Source of the DNA: Bacteroidota bacterium
Lineage (GTDB): Bacteria; Bacteroidota; Bacteroidia; Chitinophagales; Chitinophagaceae
NCBI GenBank assembly: GCA_023430465.1
Contig: JAEZAM010000032.1
Coordinates: 1 to 27,765 of the forward strand
Direction of reading: 5' to 3'
DNA: 27,765 nucleotides
Shown here: piece after piece, positions 1-8,282 of the stretch
Position numbering within the stretch: the first letter of the stretch is position 1
Layout of the letters: each line of letters begins with the position of its first letter
Translations under genes and position numbers: made by a program
Notes under the pieces: generated by a model
The model's database searches: none
Told to the model about the DNA's origin: nothing
The model's input: only the letters and a program-made list of their open reading frames with translations

Positions 1-1
1 C

Positions 2-757
2 ACTATCGGCGCTGCAGGCAGGTTTCTGCTGCCTGATAACACGACAGTGCGCCGGTTATACTTCTTCGCCGCGGGCAGTGGCATCGCGCCGATAATCTCA
101 TTATTGAAAGCAGCTTTACGAAAGGAAACAGCAGAGAAGATTTTTCTTATTTACAGCAATCACTCTCACCGGTATGTACCGTTCAGGGATGAACTCGAAA
201 ACCTTTCCCACAAACATTCCTCGCGTTTCACAATACAATATCATTTCAGTGATGCAATGGATATCAGGCAGGCGCGGTTGACACGTGATACGGTCCTTTC
301 CCTTCTCGATCAAGAACCAGCGGCCTATGCAAATGATTTCTTTTACTGCTGTGGTCCTGTCTCCTACATGCGCCGCATCATATTTGTATTGAGAGAATAT
401 GGAATACCCTCCTCACATATAAGGAAGGAAGAATTTGTTGTCAACAGGGCTGCCCTCCCCTCTCACCGGCCCCCAGACCTGCGGCCGCACGCAGTAACCA
501 TCCAGGCAAAAAGTAAAATCTATCATTTCATCGCGGGATATCCTCACCCCATCCTTCGCGCCGCGATCCGCGCCGGATTTGATTTACCTTACAGTTGTGA
601 AACCGGGAGGTGCGGGAGTTGTGCTGCACGCTGCATCCAGGGCACTGTCTGGATGAGCGAGAACGAAGTATTGACGCCAACAGATATCAGCAATGGCATA
701 GTCCTTACCTGCACCGGGTACCCGGTCGATGGAGACGTCATCCTTCGTTTGGATTAG
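2..757 (+). CDS. Ferredoxin-NADP reductase-like flavoprotein with C-terminal 2Fe-2S domain (5' partial)
   Basis: The reading frame is open to the left edge, so the N-terminal FAD domain is missing; the GTG at 47 is internal because conserved sequence (GAAGRFLLPD) precedes it in frame. The visible part begins with the NAD(P)-binding motif FFAAGSGIAPIISLL and the later CCGPVSYMR motif, typical of the ferredoxin-NADP reductase superfamily. The C-terminal third is a plant-type 2Fe-2S ferredoxin domain with CETGRCGSCAARC and a distal cysteine in LTCTGYP, giving the four cluster ligands. FAD-NAD-2Fe2S is the order found in PaaE-like oxygenase reductases, which pass electrons from NAD(P)H to a partner oxygenase or similar enzyme. 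The partner is not in the window. A hairpin follows the gene at 792-816. Family is secure; the specific substrate system is not. Confidence 0.85.
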   Translation, partial: TIGAAGRFLLPDNTTVRRLYFFAAGSGIAPIISLLKAALRKETAEKIFLIYSNHSHRYVPFRDELENLSHKHSSRFTIQYHFSDAMDIRQARLTRDTVLSLLDQEPAAYANDFFYCCGPVSYMRRIIFVLREYGIPSSHIRKEEFVVNRAALPSHRPPDLRPHAVTIQAKSKIYHFIAGYPHPILRAAIRAGFDLPYSCETGRCGSCAARCIQGTVWMSENEVLTPTDISNGIVLTCTGYPVDGDVILRLD

Positions 758-791
758 CCTGTTCACCTTGCAATTATTTCCGAAGTTTGCA

Positions 792-828
792 CGCCATCAC
801 CCCTGGATGGATGGCGCGGGTTTTGCTT
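792..828 (+). terminator. Probable terminator of the reductase gene
   Basis: Perfect 7-bp inverted repeat CGCCATC (792-798) / GATGGCG (810-816) with an 11-nt loop, followed by a GC step and a T-rich tail (821-828). It lies 35 bases after the reductase stop and before the transporter start. Confidence 0.45.
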
Positions 829-886
829 TGGGCCTTAACCCTCGCTACGGATGCGACATAAAACCCGGGATCGAAACCTTGAACCA

Positions 887-2149
887 ATGAAACAAAAATC
901 AATACCATTCTCCGGCTATCAGAAACTCGTCATAGCTCTTCTCGCACTTTTGCAGTTTACCGTAGTTCTCGACTTCATGGTGCTGGCGCCACTCGGTGAC
1001 CATTTGATGAAATCTTTTCAAATCAGCCCATCGCAATTTGGATGGGTCGTCTCCGGCTATGCATTCAGTGCCGGCATTTCAGGGATAGCTGCCGCCGGTT
1101 TTGCCGATAAATATGATCGTAAGAAAATGCTCCTGTTTTTCTACACCGGTTTTATCGGTGGCACCCTGTTCTGCGCATTCGCTGAAAGTTATTATATGTT
1201 GCTGGCCGCCCGCATTATTACCGGGTTATTTGGTGGCGTGATTGGTGCTATCTCCCTCGCTATCGTAACCGATCTTTTTGCACTCAACCAACGCGGACGT
1301 GTGATGGGCGTCGTGCAAATGGGCTTCGCGGCAAGCCAGGTACTGGGCATTCCTGTAGGACTGGAAATCGCCAACAAATGGGGATGGCACGCTGCATTCC
1401 TGATGATCGTGGCACTGGCATTGATCATCGGGATCTGCATTCTTGTCCGGATGCATCCTGTTGATGCTCACCTTGCCGAGCAGTCGGATCGATCACCATT
1501 CCGCCATCTCCTGAAAACACTGGGAAATAGACAATATCAAACAGGCTATGCCGCAACCGCGTTGCTCTCCGTCGGGGGCTTCATGCTCATGCCTTTCAGC
1601 AGTGCATACCTGATCAACAATATTCGCATTGACGAGCACCAACTCCCGCTGATCTTCATGATCACCGGTTGCGCCTCGATCGTGATCATGCCGATAGTCG
1701 GGCGACTGAGTGATCGGATCGATAAGTTTCACCTGTTCAGCGCAGGGTCGTTCGTGGCGATCGTGATGATCCTGGTGTACACCAACCTTCCGCCTGTATC
1801 GCTGTGGACAGTGATTGGAGTCAACATGATCCTCTTCATGGGAATAATGGGCCGGATGGTCCCCGCGATGGCGCTGACCACCTCCCTGCCGGAGATCAGT
1901 GACCGCGGCGCGTTCATGAGCGTCAATGGATCATTGCAACAAATGGCCGGGGGCATCGCCGCAGTCGCAGCAGGCACAATAGTTACGCAGCCCGACCCGA
2001 AGGGTCCGCTTCATCACTACACACAACTGGGGATCACAGTGGCAATCGTCATCATCATCTGCGCGTGGTTCATCTTCAGGGTCAGCCAGGTGGTAAGATC
2101 GAAAAACAAGGCTGTAACCGGCAACCTGGTTGCGCAGCAGCCACACTGA
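887..2149 (+). CDS. MFS transporter (DHA1-like efflux permease)
   Basis: About 420 residues and roughly twelve hydrophobic segments make this a standard-length major facilitator protein of the inner membrane. The loop after the second segment reads GFADKYDRKKM, the signature motif A (GxxxDRxGRR-like) of proton-coupled MFS permeases. The N-terminal half (LLQFTVVLDFMVLAPLG) resembles the DHA1 drug or arabinose efflux group. The frame is open from an ATG at 851, but the stretch before 887 is charged and uncharacteristic, and MKQKSIPFSGYQ at 887 gives a normal short cytoplasmic start, so 887 is preferred. It follows the reductase on the same strand after about 130 bases with a possible terminator between, so co-transcription is unlikely. 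Substrate unknown. Confidence 0.85.
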   Translation: MKQKSIPFSGYQKLVIALLALLQFTVVLDFMVLAPLGDHLMKSFQISPSQFGWVVSGYAFSAGISGIAAAGFADKYDRKKMLLFFYTGFIGGTLFCAFAESYYMLLAARIITGLFGGVIGAISLAIVTDLFALNQRGRVMGVVQMGFAASQVLGIPVGLEIANKWGWHAAFLMIVALALIIGICILVRMHPVDAHLAEQSDRSPFRHLLKTLGNRQYQTGYAATALLSVGGFMLMPFSSAYLINNIRIDEHQLPLIFMITGCASIVIMPIVGRLSDRIDKFHLFSAGSFVAIVMILVYTNLPPVSLWTVIGVNMILFMGIMGRMVPAMALTTSLPEISDRGAFMSVNGSLQQMAGGIAAVAAGTIVTQPDPKGPLHHYTQLGITVAIVIIICAWFIFRVSQVVRSKNKAVTGNLVAQQPH

Positions 2150-2454
2150 AAATTCAGGTAGTTCTACGGTTGACCAGCATATGTGTTGCCACTTACCTTC
2201 ATGATGTCAATCAAAGTTTATGAGAGCTTTCCGAACACCGCAGTCAACAACCGTCAGCACCCTGCGAGGTTTGCGTAACCCTACCGTATTCACTACGCTC
2301 CCTCCCAGTCACCGGTCTGCAGACGAATCCTCGGTCCGCTTCAAAGAGCCCGTTTTTATCTGGCCCGGCCCTTCCCGCCCAACCCACGGGAAAACGGACA
2401 AACCTGCCTCCCAGCATGCCTGAACTTAGCTACCATTAAGCCTACCCAAAACAA
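2150..2454. other. Intergenic stretch without recognisable gene
   Basis: About 300 bases separate the transporter from the convergent kinase gene. A short open frame exists on the plus strand (2220-2423), but its translation is proline/serine/threonine-rich, has no recognisable motif and no A-rich start region, so I do not call it. No RNA gene, repeat or mobile element remnant was seen. The only structured element is the hairpin just beyond (2455-2479). Confidence 0.5.
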
Positions 2455-2479
2455 AGGCCGCATCAGTCTGATGCGGCCT
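2444..2479 (-). terminator. Rho-independent terminator of the kinase operon
   Basis: Perfect 11-bp stem AGGCCGCATCA (2455-2465) / TGATGCGGCCT (2469-2479) with a 3-nt loop. Read on the minus strand it is followed by TTTGTTTTGGG (2454-2444), a U-rich tail. It lies 23 bases downstream of the stop of the minus-strand response regulator/kinase gene. Confidence 0.8.
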
Positions 2480-2501
2480 CACTGTTATCGGGGTAATCTT
2501 A

Positions 2502-3962
2502 TCATTCTGTGACGGGCTCTGCGTTGCGGTTGAACCGGATGGAAAACTCTGTTCCCCTGTTTGTCTTACTCTCTACCTTAATACTTGCATTGTGCGATTG
2601 AACGATAGAGTAAGAGGCGGCAAGACCAAGCCCCACGCCATTTTTCTTCAGGGTGAAAAAAGGTTCAAACAATTTGGTGAGGTATTCTTCAGGTATACCG
2701 TTACCATTGTCGGCAATTGTCACAATATTATGTTCCGGAGTTACATTAATGCCAACATTCAGTCGGCCTTTTCCTGACTCCATCGCCTCGATCGCATTGA
2801 TGAGGATATTGGTAAAGGCTATGATCAGCTTTGCCTTATTAGCCAGGATAGGCACCGGTTCTTCCGGGTAATGTTTTTCCACCTCGATCTTTTGCAGGTT
2901 GATCCGGTCCATGGTCATGGAGAGGCTGTCATCGAGTATCTCCTGCAGGTAATGTTGTTGAAATGTAAGTTCCGGCGGCTTGGTCAGGTCAAGCAACTCG
3001 GTGATGATATGATTGATGCGGACACAATTTCGCTGGATGATCGCAACCAGGTTCTTTTGCTTATCCGTATCCTCGTAAGGCAGCGTGAAATGATCGATCG
3101 AAAGACTGATATTGTTCAGTGGATTGCGGATCTCATGGGCAAGTGTGCGCATCAGTCGTTCGTTGGCTGCAAGTTTCTGCGCCTGGAGGTTTGCGATCTC
3201 CGCTTTCTTGATGTTGGTTATATCATGCAATATGCCATGAACGATACCATGGCCATCAGGATTAGGAATAAAGGAAAGCGATAACAGGCAGGCGCGAGGT
3301 TCTGTTCCGGGACTTGCTATCTCAATTTCAAAGTCGCTGAAGTTTTCCTTTGACATGGCGAGCAACTGTACATCGTTCCGCTGACCCGGGTCTGCAATGA
3401 ATTCATACAGGCTACGGTGGATCAACTGGTCGATCGTCGACATAAACAACAACGACGCTGCATGATTCACCTCCCTCAATACCAGTGCATCATTGGCAAT
3501 GAAGATCGCGTCCTTGGAGGTTTCGAAAAGGTTGCGGTATTTATTTTCCCGGTCCTTGAGCTCTTTGAGATCCGCAGCACGTTCAAGCGAATAACGGATA
3601 CAGCGTTCCAGCTTCTCCGTGGTAAGTTCTGATTTTATCAGGTAGTCGGTAGCGCCGCTTTCCATAGCCTGCACATCGATGTCCTTGTTGCCTTTGCCGG
3701 TCAGCAATACGATTGGATCGTCAAATTCAGGTGTGCAAACTTCTTTAAGCAACTCGAGGCCGGTATGTTGACCAAGCCGGTAGTCCACGAAATAGATATG
3801 GTATGCACGCGAACGTATCTTCCCCAGCGCCGTATTATAATCGCGGCACCAGTCGATCACGAACCTTTTGCCCTCGATACGCCTGATGTATTCTGCAATG
3901 ATAAAATAATCATCCTCGTCATCGTCAATGATCACTATCCTTATTTCCTGCGCGTTCAACAT
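2502..3962 (-). CDS. Response regulator-PAS-histidine kinase
   Basis: 486 residues, soluble, no membrane segment. An N-terminal receiver domain (about 7-125) has the acidic pocket DDDEDD (13-18), phospho-acceptor Asp60 in FVDYRLG, Thr88 and Lys110. A PAS domain follows (about 140-255), then a dimerisation/phosphoacceptor helix with His276 in LAHEIRNPLNN and an ATPase domain with ADNGNGIP and GVGLGLA. With REC ahead of the kinase core, it is probably phosphorylated by an upstream kinase and in turn alters its own kinase activity. Its start is one base after the stop of the preceding kinase gene (TAG-T-ATG on the minus strand), so the two are very likely translationally coupled and form a two-gene operon ending at the 2455-2479 terminator. 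Signal and downstream target are not visible. Confidence 0.9.
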   Translation of the reverse strand: MLNAQEIRIVIIDDDEDDYFIIAEYIRRIEGKRFVIDWCRDYNTALGKIRSRAYHIYFVDYRLGQHTGLELLKEVCTPEFDDPIVLLTGKGNKDIDVQAMESGATDYLIKSELTTEKLERCIRYSLERAADLKELKDRENKYRNLFETSKDAIFIANDALVLREVNHAASLLFMSTIDQLIHRSLYEFIADPGQRNDVQLLAMSKENFSDFEIEIASPGTEPRACLLSLSFIPNPDGHGIVHGILHDITNIKKAEIANLQAQKLAANERLMRTLAHEIRNPLNNISLSIDHFTLPYEDTDKQKNLVAIIQRNCVRINHIITELLDLTKPPELTFQQHYLQEILDDSLSMTMDRINLQKIEVEKHYPEEPVPILANKAKLIIAFTNILINAIEAMESGKGRLNVGINVTPEHNIVTIADNGNGIPEEYLTKLFEPFFTLKKNGVGLGLAASYSIVQSHNASIKVESKTNRGTEFSIRFNRNAEPVTE

Positions 3963-3963
3963 A

Positions 3964-5028
3964 CTATCGGCTCGTTTGGGGTAAAATTAATATAAATCGT
4001 GCGCCAACCTCCTCAGCAGGCTCGGCCACCAGCGTTCCCTTATGCAACTCAGCAATCTTTCGGGCAATTGCAAGCCCCATTCCGGGTCCGGGATATTCTG
4101 ATTTGCCATGAAGCCGCACGAATGGCTGAAAGATCCTTTCTTTCATCGCTTCCGGCAAACCAATACCATTATCCGTTATGGTGACCCCCGCGGCGATTCC
4201 ACTATCATTGTTCGGCGCAGACGAATTAACACCAGCGATCATGATTTCCACCGGTACACCCTGTCTGCCAAACTTAATGCTATTTTCTATCAGATGCCGG
4301 AACAGAGCGGACAATAAATCGGGATCACCCATTACCGTTGGGAGATTCCCAAGGGTGATTGCCGCAGCGGACTTGAAATCATCACGCAGTTTCTCAACAA
4401 CCACGTTCAGGTCAACTTGTTCGATCTTTAAGACAGAATGCTCCAATGTGGCCAGGGCTCCCAGGCTCTCGATCTGCGCATTCATCTCAGCAAGTATCCG
4501 TTGCGCACGTTGAAGATATCCCAGTGATGGAGATTCATCACCCGTATTTTCTCCTATCTTTTCCAGCATGACAGACAGCTTTCGAACAGGGGATTCCAGG
4601 TCATGGACTGCCAGGCTGATAAATTCGGCATATTCTTTTTTATAATCGGGGGGCTTAACCGCAACAGGACGGGCTGACGAGTTGGAAATATTTTTTTTCA
4701 CCTCGCAGGCAATTATCGATTCGTCATTTGTATTGAAAGGTTGGACTGACTGAATGTTGAATTGATAAGTGATTTCAGGATGAGCCAATGAGGGAACAGT
4801 GTACGTATAGCGCTCGTCTTTTTGTAACAGAAGAGCCTGTTGCCAGTGATATTCAGCGAGGGGATCAGGGGTAATCGTGTTTTTACCAGGTATTAAATGC
4901 GTATCATCGGAAAAGTACTCCTGTAAAGGGATATTGGAGAACAATAATTTCATCGACAGGCTGTTATACAGGAAATATAACTGTGATAGAGAAGCTGTAC
5001 CTTCCGACATCGATTCAGCATAACTCAT
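3964..5028 (-). CDS. Cytoplasmic sensor histidine kinase
   Basis: About 354 residues from the ATG at 5028. The N-terminal ~115 residues look like a divergent PAS-type sensor fold (low confidence). The kinase core has His142 in LAVHDLESPVRKL, an H-box of the HDL-x-P type, then an N-box (LIENSIKFG), ITDNGIGLP and GPGMGLAIA in the ATPase domain. No transmembrane segment is seen, so it should be cytoplasmic. The frame remains open to an ATG at 5082, but that start would overlap the divergent response regulator by 26 bases and add an AT-rich, atypical N-terminus, so 5028 is preferred. Its stop lies one base before the next gene in the operon, a REC-PAS kinase that is a plausible partner. Confidence 0.85.
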   Translation of the reverse strand: MSYAESMSEGTASLSQLYFLYNSLSMKLLFSNIPLQEYFSDDTHLIPGKNTITPDPLAEYHWQQALLLQKDERYTYTVPSLAHPEITYQFNIQSVQPFNTNDESIIACEVKKNISNSSARPVAVKPPDYKKEYAEFISLAVHDLESPVRKLSVMLEKIGENTGDESPSLGYLQRAQRILAEMNAQIESLGALATLEHSVLKIEQVDLNVVVEKLRDDFKSAAAITLGNLPTVMGDPDLLSALFRHLIENSIKFGRQGVPVEIMIAGVNSSAPNNDSGIAAGVTITDNGIGLPEAMKERIFQPFVRLHGKSEYPGPGMGLAIARKIAELHKGTLVAEPAEEVGARFILILPQTSR

Positions 5029-5056
5029 CAATAGACAAAATTTATTTGAATTTATT

Positions 5057-5398
5057 ATGCTAAAGTTAAAAGTTTTATTCATTGATGATGAAATAGATTA
5101 TTGTCACATCATGGAGAGCTACTTCACAAAAAAGAATTACGATGTTTCTTTAGCATATACACTTGATGAAGGTTTGAGTAAAATTGAATCCGTCAGGCCC
5201 GACATACTATTTCTGGATAACAATTTGCCTGATGGGAAAGGATGGGAACACGTAGATAAAATTGTAGAAAAAAATCCCCACTTGCGCTTATACCTCGTGA
5301 GTGCATATCACCTCCGCAATGATTTCAGTTTCCCTTATCCCAATGTGGTGATTTGGGAGAAACCTCTCTCCATGAGCGTACTCAACGAAACCTTTTGA
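5057..5398 (+). CDS. Single-domain response regulator (REC only)
   Basis: 113 residues comprising only a receiver domain: acidic residues Asp10/Asp11, phospho-acceptor Asp54 in LFLDNNLPDGKG, Ser82 in LVSAYH and Lys102 in WEKPLS. Only eleven residues follow Lys102, so the last helix (alpha-5) is slightly short for a receiver. It has no output domain and could act as a phosphate carrier or by binding a partner. It is transcribed divergently from the kinase at 5028, with 28 bases between starts, so the two promoters must overlap or lie inside coding sequence. Its TGA stop abuts the stop of the convergent response regulator with no gap. The gene is AT-richer than its neighbours at its 5' end. Confidence 0.85.
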   Translation: MLKLKVLFIDDEIDYCHIMESYFTKKNYDVSLAYTLDEGLSKIESVRPDILFLDNNLPDGKGWEHVDKIVEKNPHLRLYLVSAYHLRNDFSFPYPNVVIWEKPLSMSVLNETF

Positions 5399-5821
5399 TT
5401 ATTTGCAAAACGAAAGCATGTAACGTGCGGCTTCCATCAGATCATTGACTTTGGAAGGCTTAATGATGTAATCATTTGCACCAAGTTCCAGGCAACGATT
5501 TTTGTAGGTATCTGAACCGGAAGTACTCCAGATAACTTTAGGAAGGTTGGCGTACCGCGGATTGGCCGAAAGCAGCTCAAGCATTTCTGAGCCATTCAGT
5601 TCCGGCATGTTGTAATCCAGTATGAGCAGGCAGGGTAAGCCGTCGTCTGGCAAAGAATCCAGCACTTCCACCAGCTTTTTGCCCTTATTGATAAATTGTA
5701 AATCGAAACTCTTGTCTACTGCGGCGAATATCTCCCGGAGAATTTCCTCATCATCTATATCATCTTCCCCAAATAGTATAAAATTCCGCTGTTCCGAGCC
5801 TGGATGCATATCCTCAGTCAT
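5399..5821 (-). CDS. Single-domain response regulator, Rcp1-like
   Basis: 140 residues, one receiver domain. It has acidic residues in GEDDIDDEE (about 18-26), phospho-acceptor Asp69 in LILDYNMPELNG, the switch residues WSTSGS and a lysine in DYIIKPSK. The extended DDxDDEE start and spacing match the Rcp1-like group of stand-alone receivers, often partners of soluble kinases of the HDL-x-P type; such kinases occur on both sides (3964-5028 and 12138-13418). It is convergent with the preceding regulator, stop next to stop, and divergent from the giant HAMP kinase, with a 175-base region between. Met5 is an alternative start. Confidence 0.88.
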   Translation of the reverse strand: MTEDMHPGSEQRNFILFGEDDIDDEEILREIFAAVDKSFDLQFINKGKKLVEVLDSLPDDGLPCLLILDYNMPELNGSEMLELLSANPRYANLPKVIWSTSGSDTYKNRCLELGANDYIIKPSKVNDLMEAARYMLSFCK

Positions 5822-5836
5822 AGCCGTTTAATGGCA

Positions 5837-5869
5837 CAATTTTATGGGTGACAGTTAGTTTAATCCAAG
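5837..5869 (-). promoter_or_regulatory. Possible Bacteroidota promoter for the Rcp1-like regulator
   Basis: On the minus strand, CTTG (5869-5866) is followed after 21 bases by TAAAATTG (5844-5837). This matches three of four and five of six conserved bases of the TTTG/TAnnTTTG pattern and lies 15 bases before the start codon. Weak match. Confidence 0.3.
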
Positions 5870-5996
5870 GTAAGGATATTTTACAGACGCCCATGCACAA
5901 ACTCTCAAATTCTTTTGTTGCGCGCATTCCACTCCCGCCACCGTCCGTGATTATTTTGTATTTTTAAATGGTTCCACTTACTCACAACATAACCTG

Positions 5997-8282
5997 ATGA
6001 AAAAAAAACCAAACTCTCTGCAGTCCGCTGCTTCCACCGGCGTGGCCAGCGACGTAGTTTCTCCTGAAAAATCATCTCCCAAAAAAACAAACGGTAAGAC
6101 TGCTGCATTGACCTCAACGCAATATGCAGAACCTTCCGACGAACTCGATCCCCGTGAAGTGCTGAAGGTATTATCCGAAGTACGCCTTGGCAATTTTGGT
6201 GTTCGTATGCCGATCGACCGCATCGGCCTGAGTGGAAAAATATGCGATACTCTCAATGAGATCATTTCACTGAATGAAAATCTTGTAGAAGAATTATTAC
6301 AGGCGAGAAATACAATCGGTAAACAGGGACATCTGAATCACCGCGTATCACTTCCGCGCTATGCCAAAGGTTCATGGGCATCGAGTGTTGATTCCATCAA
6401 CAGTCTTATCTCCGATCTCGTTCACCCCACGATCGAAATCGCTCACGTTATCAGCTCCGTGGCAAAAGGAAACCTCTCACAGGAAATGCCACTCAAGATT
6501 GGTGATCACGTACTCCAGGGTGAGTTTGCAAAAATCGCAGCAGAGGTGAATGACATGGTGAAACAGCTCAACCTGTTCTCCATGGAAGTTACCCGTGTGG
6601 CAAGGGAAGTGGGTTCCGAAGGAAAACTCGGCGGACAGGCAAAAGTAAAAGGTGTTGCGGGTGTTTGGAAAGACCTTACCGACTCCGTAAACCAGATGGC
6701 CGGTAATCTCACCGCCCAGGTACGGAACATCGCGGAAGTAACAACAGCCGTGGCAAAAGGCGACCTCCGGAAAAAGATCACCGTGGATGTGCAGGGTGAG
6801 ATCCTTGAATTAAAGAATACCATCAATACGATGGTGGATCAGCTAAACTCATTCTCTTCTGAGGTGACCCGCGTGGCACGTGAGGTGGGTACCGATGGTA
6901 AACTCGGCGGACAGGCCGAGGTACAGGGCGTTGCCGGCACATGGAAAGATCTGACCGACTCCGTAAACCAGATGGCCTCCAACCTGACAGGCCAGGTAAG
7001 AAATATCGCTGAAGTAACCACAGCCGTGGCGCGTGGTGACCTCTCGAGGAAAATTACCGTGGACGTAAAAGGTGAGATCCTTGAATTGAAGAATACCATC
7101 AACACCATGGTGGATCAGCTCAACTCCTTCTCCGCCGAGGTAACCCGTGTGGCAAGGGAAGTAGGATCCGAAGGTAAACTTGGCGGACAGGCTACCGTTA
7201 AAGGTATTGGAGGTGTATGGAAAGATCTTACCGACTCAGTGAACCAGATGGGATCCAACCTCACGGCACAGGTGCGGAACATCGCCGAGGTGACAACCGC
7301 CGTGGCCAGAGGTGACCTTTCGCGCAAAATCACCGTGGACGTTAAAGGTGAAATTCTTGAGTTGAAAGATACCATCAACACCATGGTGGATCAGCTCAAC
7401 TCTTTCGCATCGGAGGTAACGCGTGTGGCGCTTGAAGTAGGTACCGAGGGAAAACTCGGCGGACAGGCGAAAGTGCAGGACGTCGGTGGTACATGGAAAG
7501 ACCTTACCGAATCAGTAAACCAGATGGCTTCCAATCTTACCGCACAGGTACGGAACATCGCCGATGTAACGACCGCTGTAGCAACAGGCGACCTTTCCAA
7601 AAAGATCACCGTGAATGTGGCCGGCGAGATCCTCGAGTTGAAAAACACCATCAACACGATGGTGGATCAGCTCAACTCCTTCGCGTCCGAAGTTACCCGC
7701 GTGGCACTTGAAGTGGGTACGGAAGGTAAACTCGGCGGCCAGGCAAAAGTGCAGGGCGTGGGTGGTACATGGAAAGACCTTACCGACTCCGTGAACCAGA
7801 TGGGATCCAACCTCACGGCACAGGTACGGAACATCGCCGAAGTAACCACTGCCGTGGCAAAAGGTGACCTTTCACGCAAGATCACCGTGGACGTAAAAGG
7901 TGAGATCCTTGAATTAAAGAACACCATCAACACCATGGTGGATCAGTTGAACTCATTCGGTTCGGAAGTATTCCGTGTGGCACGTGAGGTGGGCTCCGAA
8001 GGTAAACTCGGCGGACAGGCCGATGTACCGGGTGTGGAAGGCTTATGGAAAGATCTGACCGATTCCGTAAATAAGATGGCATCCAACCTGACCTCACAGG
8101 TGAGAAATATTGCCGAGGTAACAACGGCCGTTGCAAACGGTGACCTCTCGCGTAAAATTGAAGTGGATGTAAAAGGCGAGATCCTCGAACTGAAAAACAC
8201 CATCAACACGATGGTGGAACAGCTTCGTGCCTTTGCATCGGAAGTGACCCGTGTGGCGCGTGAGGTGGGTACCGAAGGTTAA
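5997..8282 (+). CDS. Poly-HAMP N-terminal part of a split Nik1-like hybrid kinase
   Basis: 761 residues from ATG 5997 to an in-frame TAA at 8280-8282. After a low-complexity Lys/Ser-rich N-terminus (1-40) and a divergent HAMP unit (from about residue 127), the rest is tandem 92-residue units of the form WKDLTDSVNQM...GEILELKNTINTMVDQL...REVGxEGKLGGQA. This repeat is the one known in fungal group III kinases (Nik1/Os-1), where about five copies relay signals to the kinase core. The TAA falls exactly where every neighbouring unit has AAA (Lys of GKLGGQ). The frame continues unchanged beyond it for 1282 more codons, so this is best read as the first part of one gene of 2044 codons. If translated alone it is a soluble HAMP-only protein without catalytic domain. 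Confidence 0.85.
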   Translation: MKKKPNSLQSAASTGVASDVVSPEKSSPKKTNGKTAALTSTQYAEPSDELDPREVLKVLSEVRLGNFGVRMPIDRIGLSGKICDTLNEIISLNENLVEELLQARNTIGKQGHLNHRVSLPRYAKGSWASSVDSINSLISDLVHPTIEIAHVISSVAKGNLSQEMPLKIGDHVLQGEFAKIAAEVNDMVKQLNLFSMEVTRVAREVGSEGKLGGQAKVKGVAGVWKDLTDSVNQMAGNLTAQVRNIAEVTTAVAKGDLRKKITVDVQGEILELKNTINTMVDQLNSFSSEVTRVAREVGTDGKLGGQAEVQGVAGTWKDLTDSVNQMASNLTGQVRNIAEVTTAVARGDLSRKITVDVKGEILELKNTINTMVDQLNSFSAEVTRVAREVGSEGKLGGQATVKGIGGVWKDLTDSVNQMGSNLTAQVRNIAEVTTAVARGDLSRKITVDVKGEILELKDTINTMVDQLNSFASEVTRVALEVGTEGKLGGQAKVQDVGGTWKDLTESVNQMASNLTAQVRNIADVTTAVATGDLSKKITVNVAGEILELKNTINTMVDQLNSFASEVTRVALEVGTEGKLGGQAKVQGVGGTWKDLTDSVNQMGSNLTAQVRNIAEVTTAVAKGDLSRKITVDVKGEILELKNTINTMVDQLNSFGSEVFRVAREVGSEGKLGGQADVPGVEGLWKDLTDSVNKMASNLTSQVRNIAEVTTAVANGDLSRKIEVDVKGEILELKNTINTMVEQLRAFASEVTRVAREVGTEG

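Noticed and set aside
2220..2423. Open frame of 67 codons after the MFS gene
   Set aside because: Composition biased to Pro/Ser/Thr, no motif, no plausible start region and no operon context; treated as non-coding.
5951..5958. TTATTTTG as -7 box for the poly-HAMP kinase
   Set aside because: One conserved base differs and no TTTG lies at 19-21 bases upstream (the nearest is 33 bases away).
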